DNA of 64,000 nt from Euphorbia lathyris (Eukaryota > Streptophyta > Magnoliopsida > Malpighiales > Euphorbiaceae): the NCBI RefSeq assembly GCF_963576675.1, contig NC_088913.1, positions 86,241,001-86,305,000 on the forward strand, read 5' to 3'. Position 1 is the stretch's first letter; each line of letters begins with the position of its first letter. A program made the translations under genes and the position numbers. Positions 1 to 11,159 of this stretch are shown here, in pieces. The notes below the pieces were generated by a model that had not been told where the DNA came from, did not search any database, and saw only the letters and a list, made by a program, of their open reading frames with translations.

Positions 1-822
1 TAAGTCTCATTCATGCTCCTATCGCTATCCCTCAGAAGTGCTCCTTACTCAAACCTTTACTTAAACATCATCCACTCCGAACCGAATCGTTCACATAAAA
101 TTTCAGATTTTTATGTAATAAATAAAGTTTTAAAAATCATGATTTTAATAATACTATATTCAAAATGAATATAATTTACCCTAAATTCAACTTTTTGTCG
201 TATACTTGTATTTTTGTTTTTTTGATAATGTCTTATAATTATTAAATTTAATTTGCTTGGACGTCGAAGTCCCGAATGAGCAAGACAACTTAATTGACGT
301 ATGCCAACTCATCAAGAAAAAACTTATAATTCAAGTAAAAAAAGAGAAAATTATAAAATTTGTTGAGATGAGAGAACTATTTATATTTTTAATCCATTTA
401 TACAATATACTACCTATTCAAATTATGTTTGTGCGATTCTTTCAAAATAACCTCACCCTTTCATCTTCTCCCCTCCCCCTTCTCCTCCTTACGCGAACGG
501 TTGCTCTCCCAGACTTTTCATCTTCATCTATTCCTTTAAATTTCACAAAATCTGTACCATTTCTCCACATCACCATGTATTTCTCTTATTCATCTCTTCA
601 TCTCTTGATTCTTCATCTTCCTAATCCTAGAAAACGAAGTCATGGTTCTTCATCTTCCTGTTCCTGCTCGTTCCTTGGTTTCTTTATTCTTGTGACCATC
701 GAATAAATGGTTATTCTACGTTATTTTCATCGTTTTTTCCAGTTTATCATATTGTTATTGTTGATTTTAATGGTCAAAGACGAGAAAAATGTAAGTATCT
801 ACTGTTTTTTCTGTGTTTTTTC
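1..822. other. AT-rich intergenic DNA, nothing recognised
   Basis: No gene or repeat is recognised here. An open frame at 257-706 is leucine-, serine- and phenylalanine-rich, as expected from translated CT-rich DNA. It has no recognisable domain and is not called a gene. Confidence 0.5.
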
Positions 823-1660
823 AGAAAATCACTTCGCGTAGTCGATGATTTCGCAAAGATCTGCGATGAGAAAGGGCTTGAAACGTGACGATCTACTTCG
901 CGAATCGATGATTTCGCGAAGTCTGCGAGTAGAACAGTTCATGATTTTTCACTCGCAGACTTCGTGAAATCATGGATTCGCAAAGTAGATCTTCATGTTT
1001 CAGGCCTCGCAAACTTCGCTAAATCATAGATTCGCGAAGTAAAATCATCATCTTCCCTGCACATTTATATTCGCATGCTTTGCGAATCCTCATTTCGCGA
1101 AGCCAAATCGTCATTTTTTCTGCCTAACACGCTTAAATTTTTCCGAAGGTGGTTGAATATATAACATCCATTTCTGGAAGGCGGCAAACTGGGGTGCCAT
1201 GAGAGACATCCATCCCAAAAGGCCTAGACTTCCATTTCAAGATTGGTCACATTTACTTTAAAATGATTGGTTAGGAGTTATTGTGACAATCTTGTTGTGT
1301 ACCATGTGATACGTCCATCCCAAAAGATCTGGACTTCCATTTATCATCCCAAAAGGTCTGGACTTCCAGTATAGGGAGAAATTTTCGTGCAGATTCGTCA
1401 CGTTCACTTTGAAGTGATTTGTTAGGAGTTTATTGTGGCAATCTTGTTGTAAATTTTGATAATGTTATGATTTTAATATTAGAATCCCTTGTTGTTTGAC
1501 CTTTTTTTGTTATATACCACTTCGCGAATTTTGTTAAAAACACGTCCGGATTTTGCATATGCGAATTAAAATCATCAACTAAATCAAACATTAGCTTCGC
1601 AGACTTCGCGAAATCATCGATTCGCGAAGTCAGACGAGACGGAGTAAGCCGCGCCGTAAA
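823..1660. repeat. CpG-rich foldback block built on TTCGCGAA
   Basis: The palindromic core TTCGCGAA and close variants recur many times in both orientations in otherwise AT-rich DNA. The clearest hairpin pairs 890-930 with 951-991: 41-base arms with three mismatches and a 20-base loop. The pairing continues more loosely outward. Further core copies lie near 1025-1110 and 1590-1635. This is either a foldback-type element or a decayed inverted-repeat satellite. No coding capacity or TSD was found. Confidence 0.6.
1206..1455. repeat. Imperfect tandem duplication of about 100-150 bp
   Basis: A block with the motif CATCCCAAAAG followed by a GACTTCCA motif occurs near 1208, 1313 and 1343. The sequence TTAGGAGTT followed by a CAATCTTGTTGT motif closes two successive units, near 1270-1300 and 1418-1452. 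The units differ by several substitutions, so the duplication is not recent. Confidence 0.55.
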
Positions 1661-1945
1661 ATTACAAACATATTAAAAGTATTTTGGGAAAGTTACACAA
1701 ACATAGTCTAAATATGTAGTATGTTGAGTAAGTGGATTAAAAATATAAATGGGTCTCCCATTTGACCCAATTTTATAATTTTTCCAAAAAAATTAAAAGG
1801 CACATGGTTTTCTTTGATACGAATTAATACTACAATTAAAATTAAATAAATATTTAAAATGCAAGATTTTATCATTAATTTTTGAGTAAATAATTTATTA
1901 ATCTCGTGCTTTTTTATCTAACACTAACACTGTGAAGTTATTGGT

Positions 1946-2197
1946 ATGGGAGAGGCTTTCAGGTGGATCAAATTTAAGGATTTAGATGGTATGGAGGTGG
2001 AGTCAGATGCACTGTCAGTAGTGGAGCATATTCATCAAGCATACTATCGTTCTTCTTATGGTTTAATTATAGACGATTATAAAATTCTTATTTCTAGTAT
2101 CAGTGAGATTTTTGTCAGATTTATAGGCCGTTCTGCGAATGAGGCAACTCATGCTTTAGCTAGGTCTTCTAGTTCCTTGTCAGAACTTGTAGAATGA
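1946..2197 (+). pseudogene. LINE RNase H fragment (5'-truncated)
   Basis: An 83-residue frame matches the C-terminal half of the plant LINE RNase H domain (RVT_3 type). Visible features are VESDALSVVEHI, which carries the catalytic Asp of the third motif, and RSANEATHALAR, the usual C-terminal helix of LINE RNase H. The first catalytic motif is absent. It stops at 2197 and is followed by a 3'UTR-like stretch and a short A-rich run near 2272-2280, as expected of a 5'-truncated LINE copy. No confident TSD. Confidence 0.65.
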
Positions 2198-2281
2198 GGT
2201 ACTGTCCCTCCAGATTTTATTTTACATTTATTGTTTGATGATTCCGTTTACTGAAACTTATTTATCTTCAAAAAAGAAAAC

Positions 2282-2503
2282 ACATTATAAGGTTCTTATT
2301 TTTTTTTTATTATTTTTTAGACTTTTAACCGTTATATTTGACATAAACAAGTAGACAGAAAATAACAGTAGTAATATGGTCATTTTGTATCGCACTATGA
2401 CTTTTCTGAAAGCTGAGATATGTTCGATTAGAAATCTAAAAAATAGATAAAATGACGAAATGATTAGTATTAACAAAATATAGAAACCTTATAATATGTT
2501 TTT
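2282..2503. repeat. MITE-like inverted repeat
   Basis: CATTATAAGGTTCT at the left end is mirrored by AGAAACCTTATAATATG at the right end. The interior is AT-rich and non-coding. An open frame inside on the minus strand is low complexity and not believed. Confidence 0.4.
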
Positions 2504-2681
2504 CAAAGTTAGAAGACTAAACAATATGTTACGTAAAAAAAGTGAGGACTAATTTACTCTTATTTTTTTTATCATTGAACTTACTTTTGGTTGCTTTTTT
2601 ATCATTAAACTTTTATATAATTCATTAAAAGTGTTTGTGAAAAGACTAATAAAAAGAGAAAGATTTTGGAAAAAAAAAAAA

Positions 2682-3085
2682 TTGGCATAATATCCATTTG
2701 ACTCTTTAAATTAAGGCTTCAAAATCAATTAAGATCTTAAACTATTAAAATCATCAATTAAATCTTTGAACTAACCAAAAATCATCAATTGAGTCCACAT
2801 TTTAAACAAAAATCATCAATTGAGGCCTCATAGAAAATTATTCGGTTGAACAGTTTCAGACCCTCTTCTTCAAACCTATTTTGAACCAACACAGAAACTA
2901 TTACAGTTTATATCAAATTGTCACGGTTTCTGATTTTAGAATAGGATGATGATTCAATTGGTGATTTTTATTTAGTTAGATACTTGATTGATGATTTCAA
3001 TAATTTAAGGTGCTAATTAATTTTGAAGCTTTAGTTTGAGGACCAAATAGATGTAATGCCAATTTTTTTTTTTTTTTTTTTTTTT
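2682..3085. repeat. Long terminal-inverted-repeat element (MITE-like)
   Basis: The left end (TTGGCATAATATCCATTTG onward) and the right end, read on the other strand (TTGGCATTACATCTATTTG onward), pair imperfectly over more than 100 bases. The interior is short and non-coding. A run of about 25 T follows the right end at 3062-3087. The element is old, judging by the mismatches. The TSD could not be fixed because both ends lie in homopolymers. Confidence 0.6.
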
Positions 3086-3653
3086 TGATAAAAAACTATG
3101 ATAATGCATTTTTACAATATAATTTTGTTCCAACATTTCCATCTCACTCGGCAAATTTAGGTGTGGAGTTTACTTTATTTAAAACGTAATCATCAGCCAA
3201 TGCTGAATTTGATTTGCACTCCAAGTGTCTATCATTGAGTGACAATTTTAGAGGTAAATTTAAGATTATTTGGTTTTTATTATTATTATTAAATTTGGTT
3301 ATCTTTTTTAAAAGAGTTTTTAGTAACGTTGTTGTCAGAATCAGACTGATACGGATTAATATTGTATAAGTTGATTTTAATTTTAAATCAACAAATAGAT
3401 TTCTTCTCTAATTAAATTAAAAGGAATTGATTTCGGTATTCACGAACTAAATCTGTAAAAAATCATAAGTCTCCCATTGTTGAAAGGATAAATCCATAAC
3501 AAGCTCTTTAAAAGAGAAGATATAATTTGCTTAATGAAAAGTTAAACATTACAAATCAAAGAGATTAATTTATATTATATGTAATCCTAAAGTTGAAATT
3601 ACATAAAAGCCTAAAGTATATAGACTAATTAGATAAAATTTAAAGAGTAAAAT
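3086..3653. other. Intergenic DNA, nothing recognised
   Basis: AT-rich sequence between an inverted-repeat element and the target site of the LINE. No gene or repeat was recognised. Confidence 0.5.
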
Positions 3654-3938
3654 GTGGTAAAGGTAATCATCAATACTTTATCTTCAAAACTTTTAATGTA
3701 TATGTTTATCTCTCCGTTAGGGCTAATGCCGTGAGAGTTTTTCGTCTCTCCTGTTAATCATGAGAGTGTCGACGCTGTTTGGACAGGCCATCTGCCTGGA
3801 TCGATTTTGTTGTAAAGGTGTGTGTAATCTCAGGGGAGTGAAATCAGAATTGGTTAAGAGGGGGGAAAGAATTCTTCGAACCGCGATAAAGGAAGTTTGG
3901 GGAAGCCAGGATCTTAGGGAAGTAAAACTCGACGCAGA

Positions 3939-4995
3939 ATGGAGGAGGGTTTTGCGAGGCTTTCGTTATGGAAGAGGAGAATGAAGGGATGGAGATTGGA
4001 GGACAAAGTAATACAGAGGGGAAAGAGGAAGGGGATTGCGAATGATGGGGACGTTCATAGCGGACCGACCATTGAATTTCCAGGCAATGAAATTAAAGAT
4101 GGCAGGGTTATGGAGGCCTGGGAGAGGGGTTACTATATTGGAGGTAATGCCTAATCTATATTCTATAGAGTTTTATCATATGATGGATAAGGCTAGAATT
4201 GTGGCAGGAGGGCCTTGGACCTTTGATAATTTTGTATTGGTAATGAATGACTGGCCTGAAGGAGTAAAATTGGAGGAGGTTGAATTACATATGATGGATA
4301 TATGGGTACAAGTGTATGATCTGCCATATGGGGCGAGGAATGAAGCTGTTGGAAAACAGATAGGTGATTTTCTGGGGGAATTTGTGGAATGGGATGCAAA
4401 AAGCATAAATGGATGGATGAACTCAATACTGAGAATTAGAGTCCGTGTTGATGTAAGGAAACCACTAAACCGTTGCAAGAAAATCTATAAACCAAACTCA
4501 GAAGTCTCATTTATCAAATTTAAATATGAGAGAATTGGTACGTTTTGCTATCTATGTGGAGTCCTAGGGCATGCTGAGAGATACTGTGAGAGACAGTTTG
4601 AGGAGAATAGTTAGGAGTTACCGAGAGAATGGGGCCCAATGCTAAAAGCGCCAATAAGAAGAGGGGGAGACCAAAGTGGAGCTAGGTGGCTAAGGGAACC
4701 AGGGGATCAAAATAATGATCCAAATATGATCAGAATTAGAAATAGAGGGATGAGAGGACAAGGGGGGAGGTGGTTTGGAGAAGGAAATATGTTTGTTAGA
4801 GGGAGGAGCTCTTTCATAAATGAAGAAACAAGTAGGGGAAGGGGTTTAAATAAACAGGGAGAGGGAAGGGATATGGGTGAGAGGAAGGATGGGGAGGTAA
4901 GGGAGGGAGAGGTAGATACATTAATGGAGAGTGAAGAAGAAGTGGCGATGAGGATACTGGAGAATAGGAAAAGGCGAAGGGGGGGGGGGAAATGA
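3939..4995 (+). pseudogene. LINE ORF1 (DUF4283 / zinc-knuckle RNA-binding protein), broken
   Basis: ORF1 of plant LINEs encodes an RNA-binding, gag-like protein. The best frame (4036-4614) shows the DUF4283 signature with MAGLWRPGRGVTILE and GGPWTFDNFVLVM, then a CCHC zinc knuckle (CYLCGVLGHAERYC, spacing CX2CX4HX4C). The N-terminal acidic part is in another reading frame and is closed by a TGA near 4045 where a coding triplet is expected. A basic and acidic low-complexity tail, rich in Arg, Gly and Glu, continues in a third segment (4639-4995). The true start cannot be fixed. Confidence 0.75.
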
Positions 4996-5157
4996 AGGGG
5001 ATGGTAAGTCAAAGGCAGTCATAGAGGAAAATATGGTAGCACCAATGAGACAAGAGGATAGTGGAAAACAATATGAGGGATCCATTTCTAATGTGGATAC
5101 AGATTTCTCTATTTTTGAAGGAACGACGAGACCTGGGAATCAGGTTCGCCGGTCAAG

Positions 5158-8100
5158 ATGATTTGCATAAGTTGGAACTGCCGAGGGCTGGGGAACACTC
5201 GTGCAGTTCGGGCTTTGGGAGATATGGTAAGATCGTATCAACCAAATATTCCGTTCCTTATTGAGACTTTGGTGGATCAAAGTCGATTACTAAAGATAAG
5301 CAAGAAACTGAGGTTTGAAGGTTGTGTGGGAGTTGATAGTAGAGGGCATAGTGGGGGACTAGCATTTATGTGGAAGGCAGGTACAAATCTGCAACTGAAT
5401 AGGTACTCTGACAGGCATATTGATGTAACAATACGGGATGAAGAGAGAGGAGACTGGAGATGTGTGGGGTTCTACGGATATGCTGATAGAAGCTTACAGG
5501 TAGAGTCGTGGAAATTAATTGAAATAATTGCTGAAGAATCTGATATGCCGTGGTTGGTAATGGGAGATTTCAACTGCATTAGAGAGTAGAGAGAGAAGTT
5601 GGGGGGCGACTTATCCTGAAAATTTAATGAGAAGGTTTAATAATGCTATTCAGGGATGTGGTTTGACGGAATTAACACAAGGAGGGAGCCCATATACGTG
5701 GGAGAGAGGACGAGGTTCATCAATGTGTGTAAGGGAGAAGCTTGATAAAATGTTTGGTTGTACGGATTGGATTCGTAGGTTTCCAAGGTACCAATTGTGT
5801 AATACGATTTCTGATTACTCAAATCATTACCCGTTAGTGCTAAAGTTGGAAGAGTCGAATGTTGGAAGAAAGAATGGAAGATTCAAATTTGAACAGGCGT
5901 GGCTGCAAGAGATAGATTTTTCAGAAATGGTTTGGAAAATTTGGGCAGAAAATGTGAATAAGAATGTTCCTGATCGACTCAATAGCTGTGCAATTGCAAT
6001 GGAGAAGTTTGGCAAAAATTGTAAGCGCAGGTTCAGAGGAAGAATTGAATTTCTAAAGAGATAATTAAGTCGAATACGGGATAGAACTGATGCAGGGGCT
6101 GATAGCAGAGTAAGAGAAATCCAAAGACAGTTAAGCATTGTGCTAGAGCAGGAAGAAACTTTTTGGAGACAAAGAGATAAACAATTCTGGCTGGTTGGAG
6201 GGGACCAAAACACTAAATTTTTCCATTCTTGTGTTCAAGTGAGGAAAAAACAAAATCTGATTGTATATTTGGAGAATGAGGTAGGCGGATTAATTGAGGA
6301 GCAAGGGGAAATAAGTAAACATGTAAGGGAGTACTTTCAAAAAGCGTATGAGCAGGGGGAAGATTGTAATTTAGAAGCTGTTGAGGTGTTATCACAGAGG
6401 GTGGCGGTAAGTGACAATCTAAACCTATGTAAGCCGTTCATTATGGAAGAGTTCAAGAGGGCTATTTTTCAAATGCATCCTGATAAATCTCCGGGCCCTA
6501 ATGGTCTTAGCCTGAGATTTTATCAACATTTTTGGCCAATAATTGGTGAGAAGATCTTTGATGCGTGTAGAGGATGACTAGAAAGACAGGAATTCCCGAC
6601 AGATTTAAATGACACAGTTATTGTGTTGATACCAAAGGTGGAGGACCCTAAAAAAATGGCGAATTTTAGACCTATTTCGTTGTGTAACGTAATGTACAAA
6701 ATAATATCAAAAGTTTTGGCAAATAGGCTAAAGTTAATTCTTCCTAAGCTGATTAGTGAAAGTCAATATGCTTTTGTGCCAGGGAGGTCGATTATTGATA
6801 GTGTGCAGGTGGCATTTGAATCTATTCACTATATGAAAAGGAAGAATCGGGGTGACCAGGGCAATGTAGCACTAAAGATTGACATAAGCAAAGCATATGA
6901 TAGAGTGAATTGGGGTTTCCTGGAAGCTGTTTTGAAGGGTTTGGGATTTGGGGACTTGTGGATAAAGTGGATTATGTTGTGTGTGACTACAGTATCGTAC
7001 TCAATTGCGGTAAATAAAGACATGGTTGGGCCAGTGAACCCGAGAAGAGGATTAAGGCAAGGGGATCCGCTGTCTCCATACCTGTTTATACTATGTGCTG
7101 AAGTTTTGTCACAAATGATATATAAAGCGGAGAGTAAGGGACAAATTAGAGGGTGCAGGGTATGTAGGGGAGCACCAGTTGTTTCTCATTTGTTTTTTTG
7201 CAGATGATAGTTTCCTGTTTTTTGGGGCGTCGACTGAGGAAGCGGAAGTGATAATGAAAATTTTGAAAGAATATGAGAAAGCTTCTGGTCAAGCAATCAA
7301 TGTGAACAAATCAGGTATATTCTTTAGCTCTAATATTAACCAGGGGAAGGGGGATGAGATAAGTAATTTGTTGGGCGTTTTGGCACCTCTTAATACGGGT
7401 AGATACCTAGGGCTGCCCTCTTTAATTGGGAGATCAAAGAGAAGCGTTTTTACTTTTCTACTGGATAGATTGAGGAACAGATTTAATAGTTGGAGCTTTA
7501 AATTCCTGTCTAACGCGGGCAAGGATGTGCTACTTAAAACGGTTGCGCAGGCCTTACCCACGTTCTGTATGAGTACGTTTCTGTTGCCAAAATCTATTTG
7601 CGAGGAGCTCTAGAGAATGATGAACTCGTTTTGGTGGGGTAAGGAGGATGGGAGAAAGAACATGCATTAGTTTGGTTGGGAGAATTTGTGTATTGATAAA
7701 AGGAAGGGGGGTTGGGATATAGAGACATGTTTATGTATAATTTGTCACTGCTAGGGAAACAGGGGTGGAAATTTGTTGTGAATCCAAATACTTTGGTTAG
7801 TAGGCTTTTCAAAGCAAAATATTTTCCTTCTGACAACTTCTAGAGCGGTATTTGGAATTCGAGAGAGGTGTTGAGATTGGGTTCGAAGTGGGAGGTTGGG
7901 AATGGTGAGCTAATAAGAGTTTGGAAAGACCCGTGGGTGGATAGAGGCAATAATTTTATACTGGAGTCTAGGGGATTGGGTCAATTGGGTGAAATGAAGG
8001 TTAAAGATCTATTTGAGGAAGGGTCAAGGGTGTGGGATAGAGGGAAGCTTAACCTACTGTTCAATAGGGAGGAAGTGGAGGATATTGAAAGAATTATTAT

Positions 8101-9522
8101 TCCTATTAGAAATAGAGCTGATAGGTTGGTGTGGCAACATACAAAAAATGGACTCTATTCGGCAAAATCTGGATATAAGGCGTTAAAAAAAATAGGTGGG
8201 GGGATGATCAGGAGGTTGAGTGGAGCAAGTGCTGGAAACTGGAAATTCCACCAAAAATAAAGCTGTTCGTATGGAAACTGTGTTCAAAGTGTTTACCGTT
8301 GAGGTCTGCACTAAGAGCCCATCACATTCTTGTGCCTAACAACTGTTTGTTTTGCGAAACGGAGATTTAAAACTCTTGGCATTTATTTTGTTTATGTCCA
8401 TTTGCGGGTCAGTGTTGGCAGGAGGTAGGACTTGGGGTTCCGGATGGTGATTTTGCAGATGTGGTAAGCTGGTTCAATGAAAAGTGTAAATCTGCTGATG
8501 ATGAATTTCTAACGCAGGTGATCTGTGCAATGTATGCAATTTGGCAAAATAGAAATGATTCCCTTTGGAATAATCCCATGAAGAGTGCGAATGTTAGAGT
8601 GGGAGGAATTCGTCAACTTATCAGGGAGTGGAAAGAGGCGAGAGATTGTAAGAGGAGTGGCCAGCGGTTGATGGCGGGTGGGGATGAGGGTTCGGTTACG
8701 GGAGGGGCAGGAAGAATTGTGGAGGAGATGGAAGGCGTGAGCAGTAGGAGATGGGAGGAATTTGATATGATGTTTGGTGGATTGTCAAGGGGGGAGGCGA
8801 ATCAAGGAAGAGGAGAGGAAAGGGATGAATGGAGAATGTTGGAAAGTAATGTGGATTTGGTTAGAAATAATGGTGCTGTTGGTTGGGCTAGAAGTGCAAA
8901 CTTTAATTTGCAAAATCAAAATCAGCAGGGGTGGGTAGGCGTTGTGCAGAGAAGGGAGGATTTTGTGCATCAGCAGCAAGGTGAAGGTATAAGGGAGGAT
9001 GGGGAAAGAAGGAATTTGGGGAAAGCAATTAAATGGGAGAGACCAAGAAGTGGGTGGGTTAAATATAATGTGGATGGTGCTGTGTTCGTGGAGGAAGGAC
9101 GGAGTGGATGGGGGGCAGTAATTCGGGATGAGGAAGTAGAACTGCTGGCGGGGGCGAGTGGGATTTTTGCAGGAATTTATAAAGCACAGATGGTGGAAGC
9201 TTTAGCTTTACGGGAAACACTTCAATGGGTTTGTGAAATGGAGATTGATACACTTCAAATTGAAATGGATGCTAAGCTGGTGGTTGACGAAATAAATGCG
9301 GATGAGCATAATATCTCAGTAATTGGAGATGTGGTGGAGGATTGCAAGGAGTTGTTAAAAAATAAGACGTTTGTAGTGTCTTTTGTCCCTAGACTAGCGA
9401 ATAGGGTAGCACATGTGGTTGTAAGGCGGGCTCTTTCCAATGCTGGTTTTTATTCTTTTATTGATAAGCCGAGTTGGCTAATTGCTGTTTTGGACGATGA
9501 TTTGATTCATTCATTAATATAA
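5158..9522 (+). pseudogene. LINE ORF2 polyprotein (endonuclease-RT-RNase H), broken
   Basis: It starts with an apurinic-type endonuclease (MICISWNCRGLGNTRA at 5158, WLVMGDFNCI near 5560) and is stopped at 5587-5589. RT follows: a KSPGPNGL motif near 6490, then VLIPKVEDPKKMANFRPISL near 6626, KIDISKAYDRVNW near 6880 and GLRQGDPLSPYLF near 7050. The FADD active-site motif lies across a frameshift in a T run at 7192-7200. Zf-RVT remnants follow, then an RNase H domain (VKYNVDGAVF near 9058, QIEMDAKLVVDEI near 9260) ending at 9522. Several in-frame stops (5587, 6062, 6576, 7611) make it a pseudogene. The domain order is that of plant L1-like LINEs. Confidence 0.88.
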
Positions 9523-9563
9523 TTCTTTAGTTTTCCCTCCAAAAAAAAAAGTGGTAAAGGTAA

Positions 9564-11159
9564 AAATGGTGGTATGATTGTAAATAAGGAGTGACATGGG
9601 TTGTAATTAATAGGTGATAAAATTGTAATCATAAGAAAGTTGGAGTGAGTTAAAGTGATCATTTACTGCATTTTATAAGCTCACATGACGTGTGAGATTT
9701 TAGTCCGAAAGTAGCTGCTGATTTTGGCAGTGCACACGACGTGTGGACTTGTTTTTCAGGAAAAGGGTCTTTTCTTTACTCCTGTATGTTACCCTTTTGA
9801 TCCGGCTTCTTCCACTACTCGTCTCCTCTCGTCTACTCCACTAGGTACCTGCATTATAGACAAAACATCAAATTAAATTGTAAATGGATCATGATTCATT
9901 AAATAATTTTGATTAATCGGACAAAATGATGTAATAAATAATATATATAACAAATTAGCTATACATTGCTTGAAAATAATAAGAAAAATGTAAAAATTGC
10001 AAAATCAAACTAGACAGAATTGGCAAACGAAAAATAATTTTTATAAGTGAGCTCGGAAGCCCAACAGTTAGACAAACCTTAGGGGAACAAGTAATCAATG
10101 CACCTAACAAAACATTACATGCCTAATAATTGCAGCCGCCAAAATACACAAACTGCAGCCTACAGCTTACAGCCGCGTGGTAGCATGATTAGCACCACAA
10201 ATGAACCCCAACACCTCCCTTGGAACCTCGCCTTCAAAACGCACAAAATGCCCAAACATCATACCTTGATCAAAAGGTCCAACAGTGCCCCTACGGACGA
10301 CCAACTCCAATGATCCGTCCAACAAAACTAACTAAAATTGATCTCACATAGTGACTCAACTTGTCGAGCGACCCATCACGCCTGGACGCGGCAGGCAAAC
10401 GTCCACAACCAAATTAAAACCCAGGGGCATTATGGACATTACGCTTCCTAGAATCCAATACCTATAAATAGAGCCATTACTCTCCCTAGAGAAGGACCAT
10501 AACATTCTCTCTCAACATTTTTCTCTACTGACTTAACCATCGAAAAGTGCCACATAAACCGCTTCTAGCACAAATTTAAGACGCTAACCAATCTCAACTT
10601 CTCCCAACACCCTAAATTCAAAAATTCAAAACTATTCATATTATCAACTTTGGCGTAATGGTGAACGTTGTTGTCGTGTAATTGAGAGGTCACATGTTCG
10701 AGTCTTAGGAGCGGCCTCTTGCTAAAATATTGACAACAGTACAGGACGTGTAATGCACCGGACCGTCTTTTATCAAGAAATTAATAGGGCAAAAAAAAAT
10801 AAATAGTTAAATTTTCAACCAATGATGATCTTCATTTTGTAACTTAATGTTATAAAGTTAATGAGTTGGATTTAGTTACAGCAAAATCGAGATCCCACCA
10901 AAAATTACTGTTATCTTTTTCTTCCCCTAGACGTTATTCAAATACTTATCAACAAATCAAAGTCCGCCACGTATGCTTCTACCTTCTAATTCCTCTTCTT
11001 TTCCCCTTTTCGCTTCTAACCAACAACACACTTCCTAAACTTTCCTCCTCCTTCCTCGAAAACCCCAAAAAACTTTTTCCCCCTTTCTTCTTTAAGATTC
11101 TCCGATCATAAATTTCTCATAAACCCATTAATATCGTACATTTTTAACAAAATCGGAGT
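9564..11159. other. Upstream region of the nuclease gene with LTR-like and SINE remnants
   Basis: This holds the promoter and 5'UTR of the following gene plus old repeats. At about 10330-10560 there is an LTR-like fragment with CAGGGGCATTATGGACATTA and a TATA-like CCTATAAATAG. A related fragment lies at 18735-18900. No intact gene was seen. A frame at 10866-11111 overlaps the CT-rich leader of the gene and is not believed. Confidence 0.5.
10652..10775 (+). repeat. Degenerate Au-type SINE fragment
   Basis: GGTGAACGTTGTTGTCGTGT, then GAGAGGTCACATGTTCGAGTC (an RNA polymerase III B-box-like stretch), then GTAATGCACCGGACCGTCTTT match, in order, the head, B box and tail of the better copy at 13626-13833. 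The middle is shortened. The T-rich end is typical of Au SINEs. No TSD was found. Confidence 0.6.

Larger units (their letters stand above)
3667..9550 (+). mobile_element. Full-length but inactive LINE retrotransposon
   Basis: This is a plant L1/RTE-like non-LTR element of about 5.9 kb. It has ORF1 (DUF4283-like plus zinc knuckle), ORF2 (endonuclease, reverse transcriptase, zf-RVT region, RNase H) and a terminal A run at 9541-9550. The boundaries are set by a 13 bp target-site duplication, GTGGTAAAGGTAA, at 3654-3666 and again immediately after the A tail at 9551-9563. Both ORFs carry stops and frameshifts, so the copy cannot mobilise itself. Confidence 0.9.

Noticed and set aside
257..706. 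149-codon open frame
   Set aside because: Composition is that of translated CT-rich and AT-rich DNA (Leu, Ser, Phe, Ile runs). No domain, no splice context.
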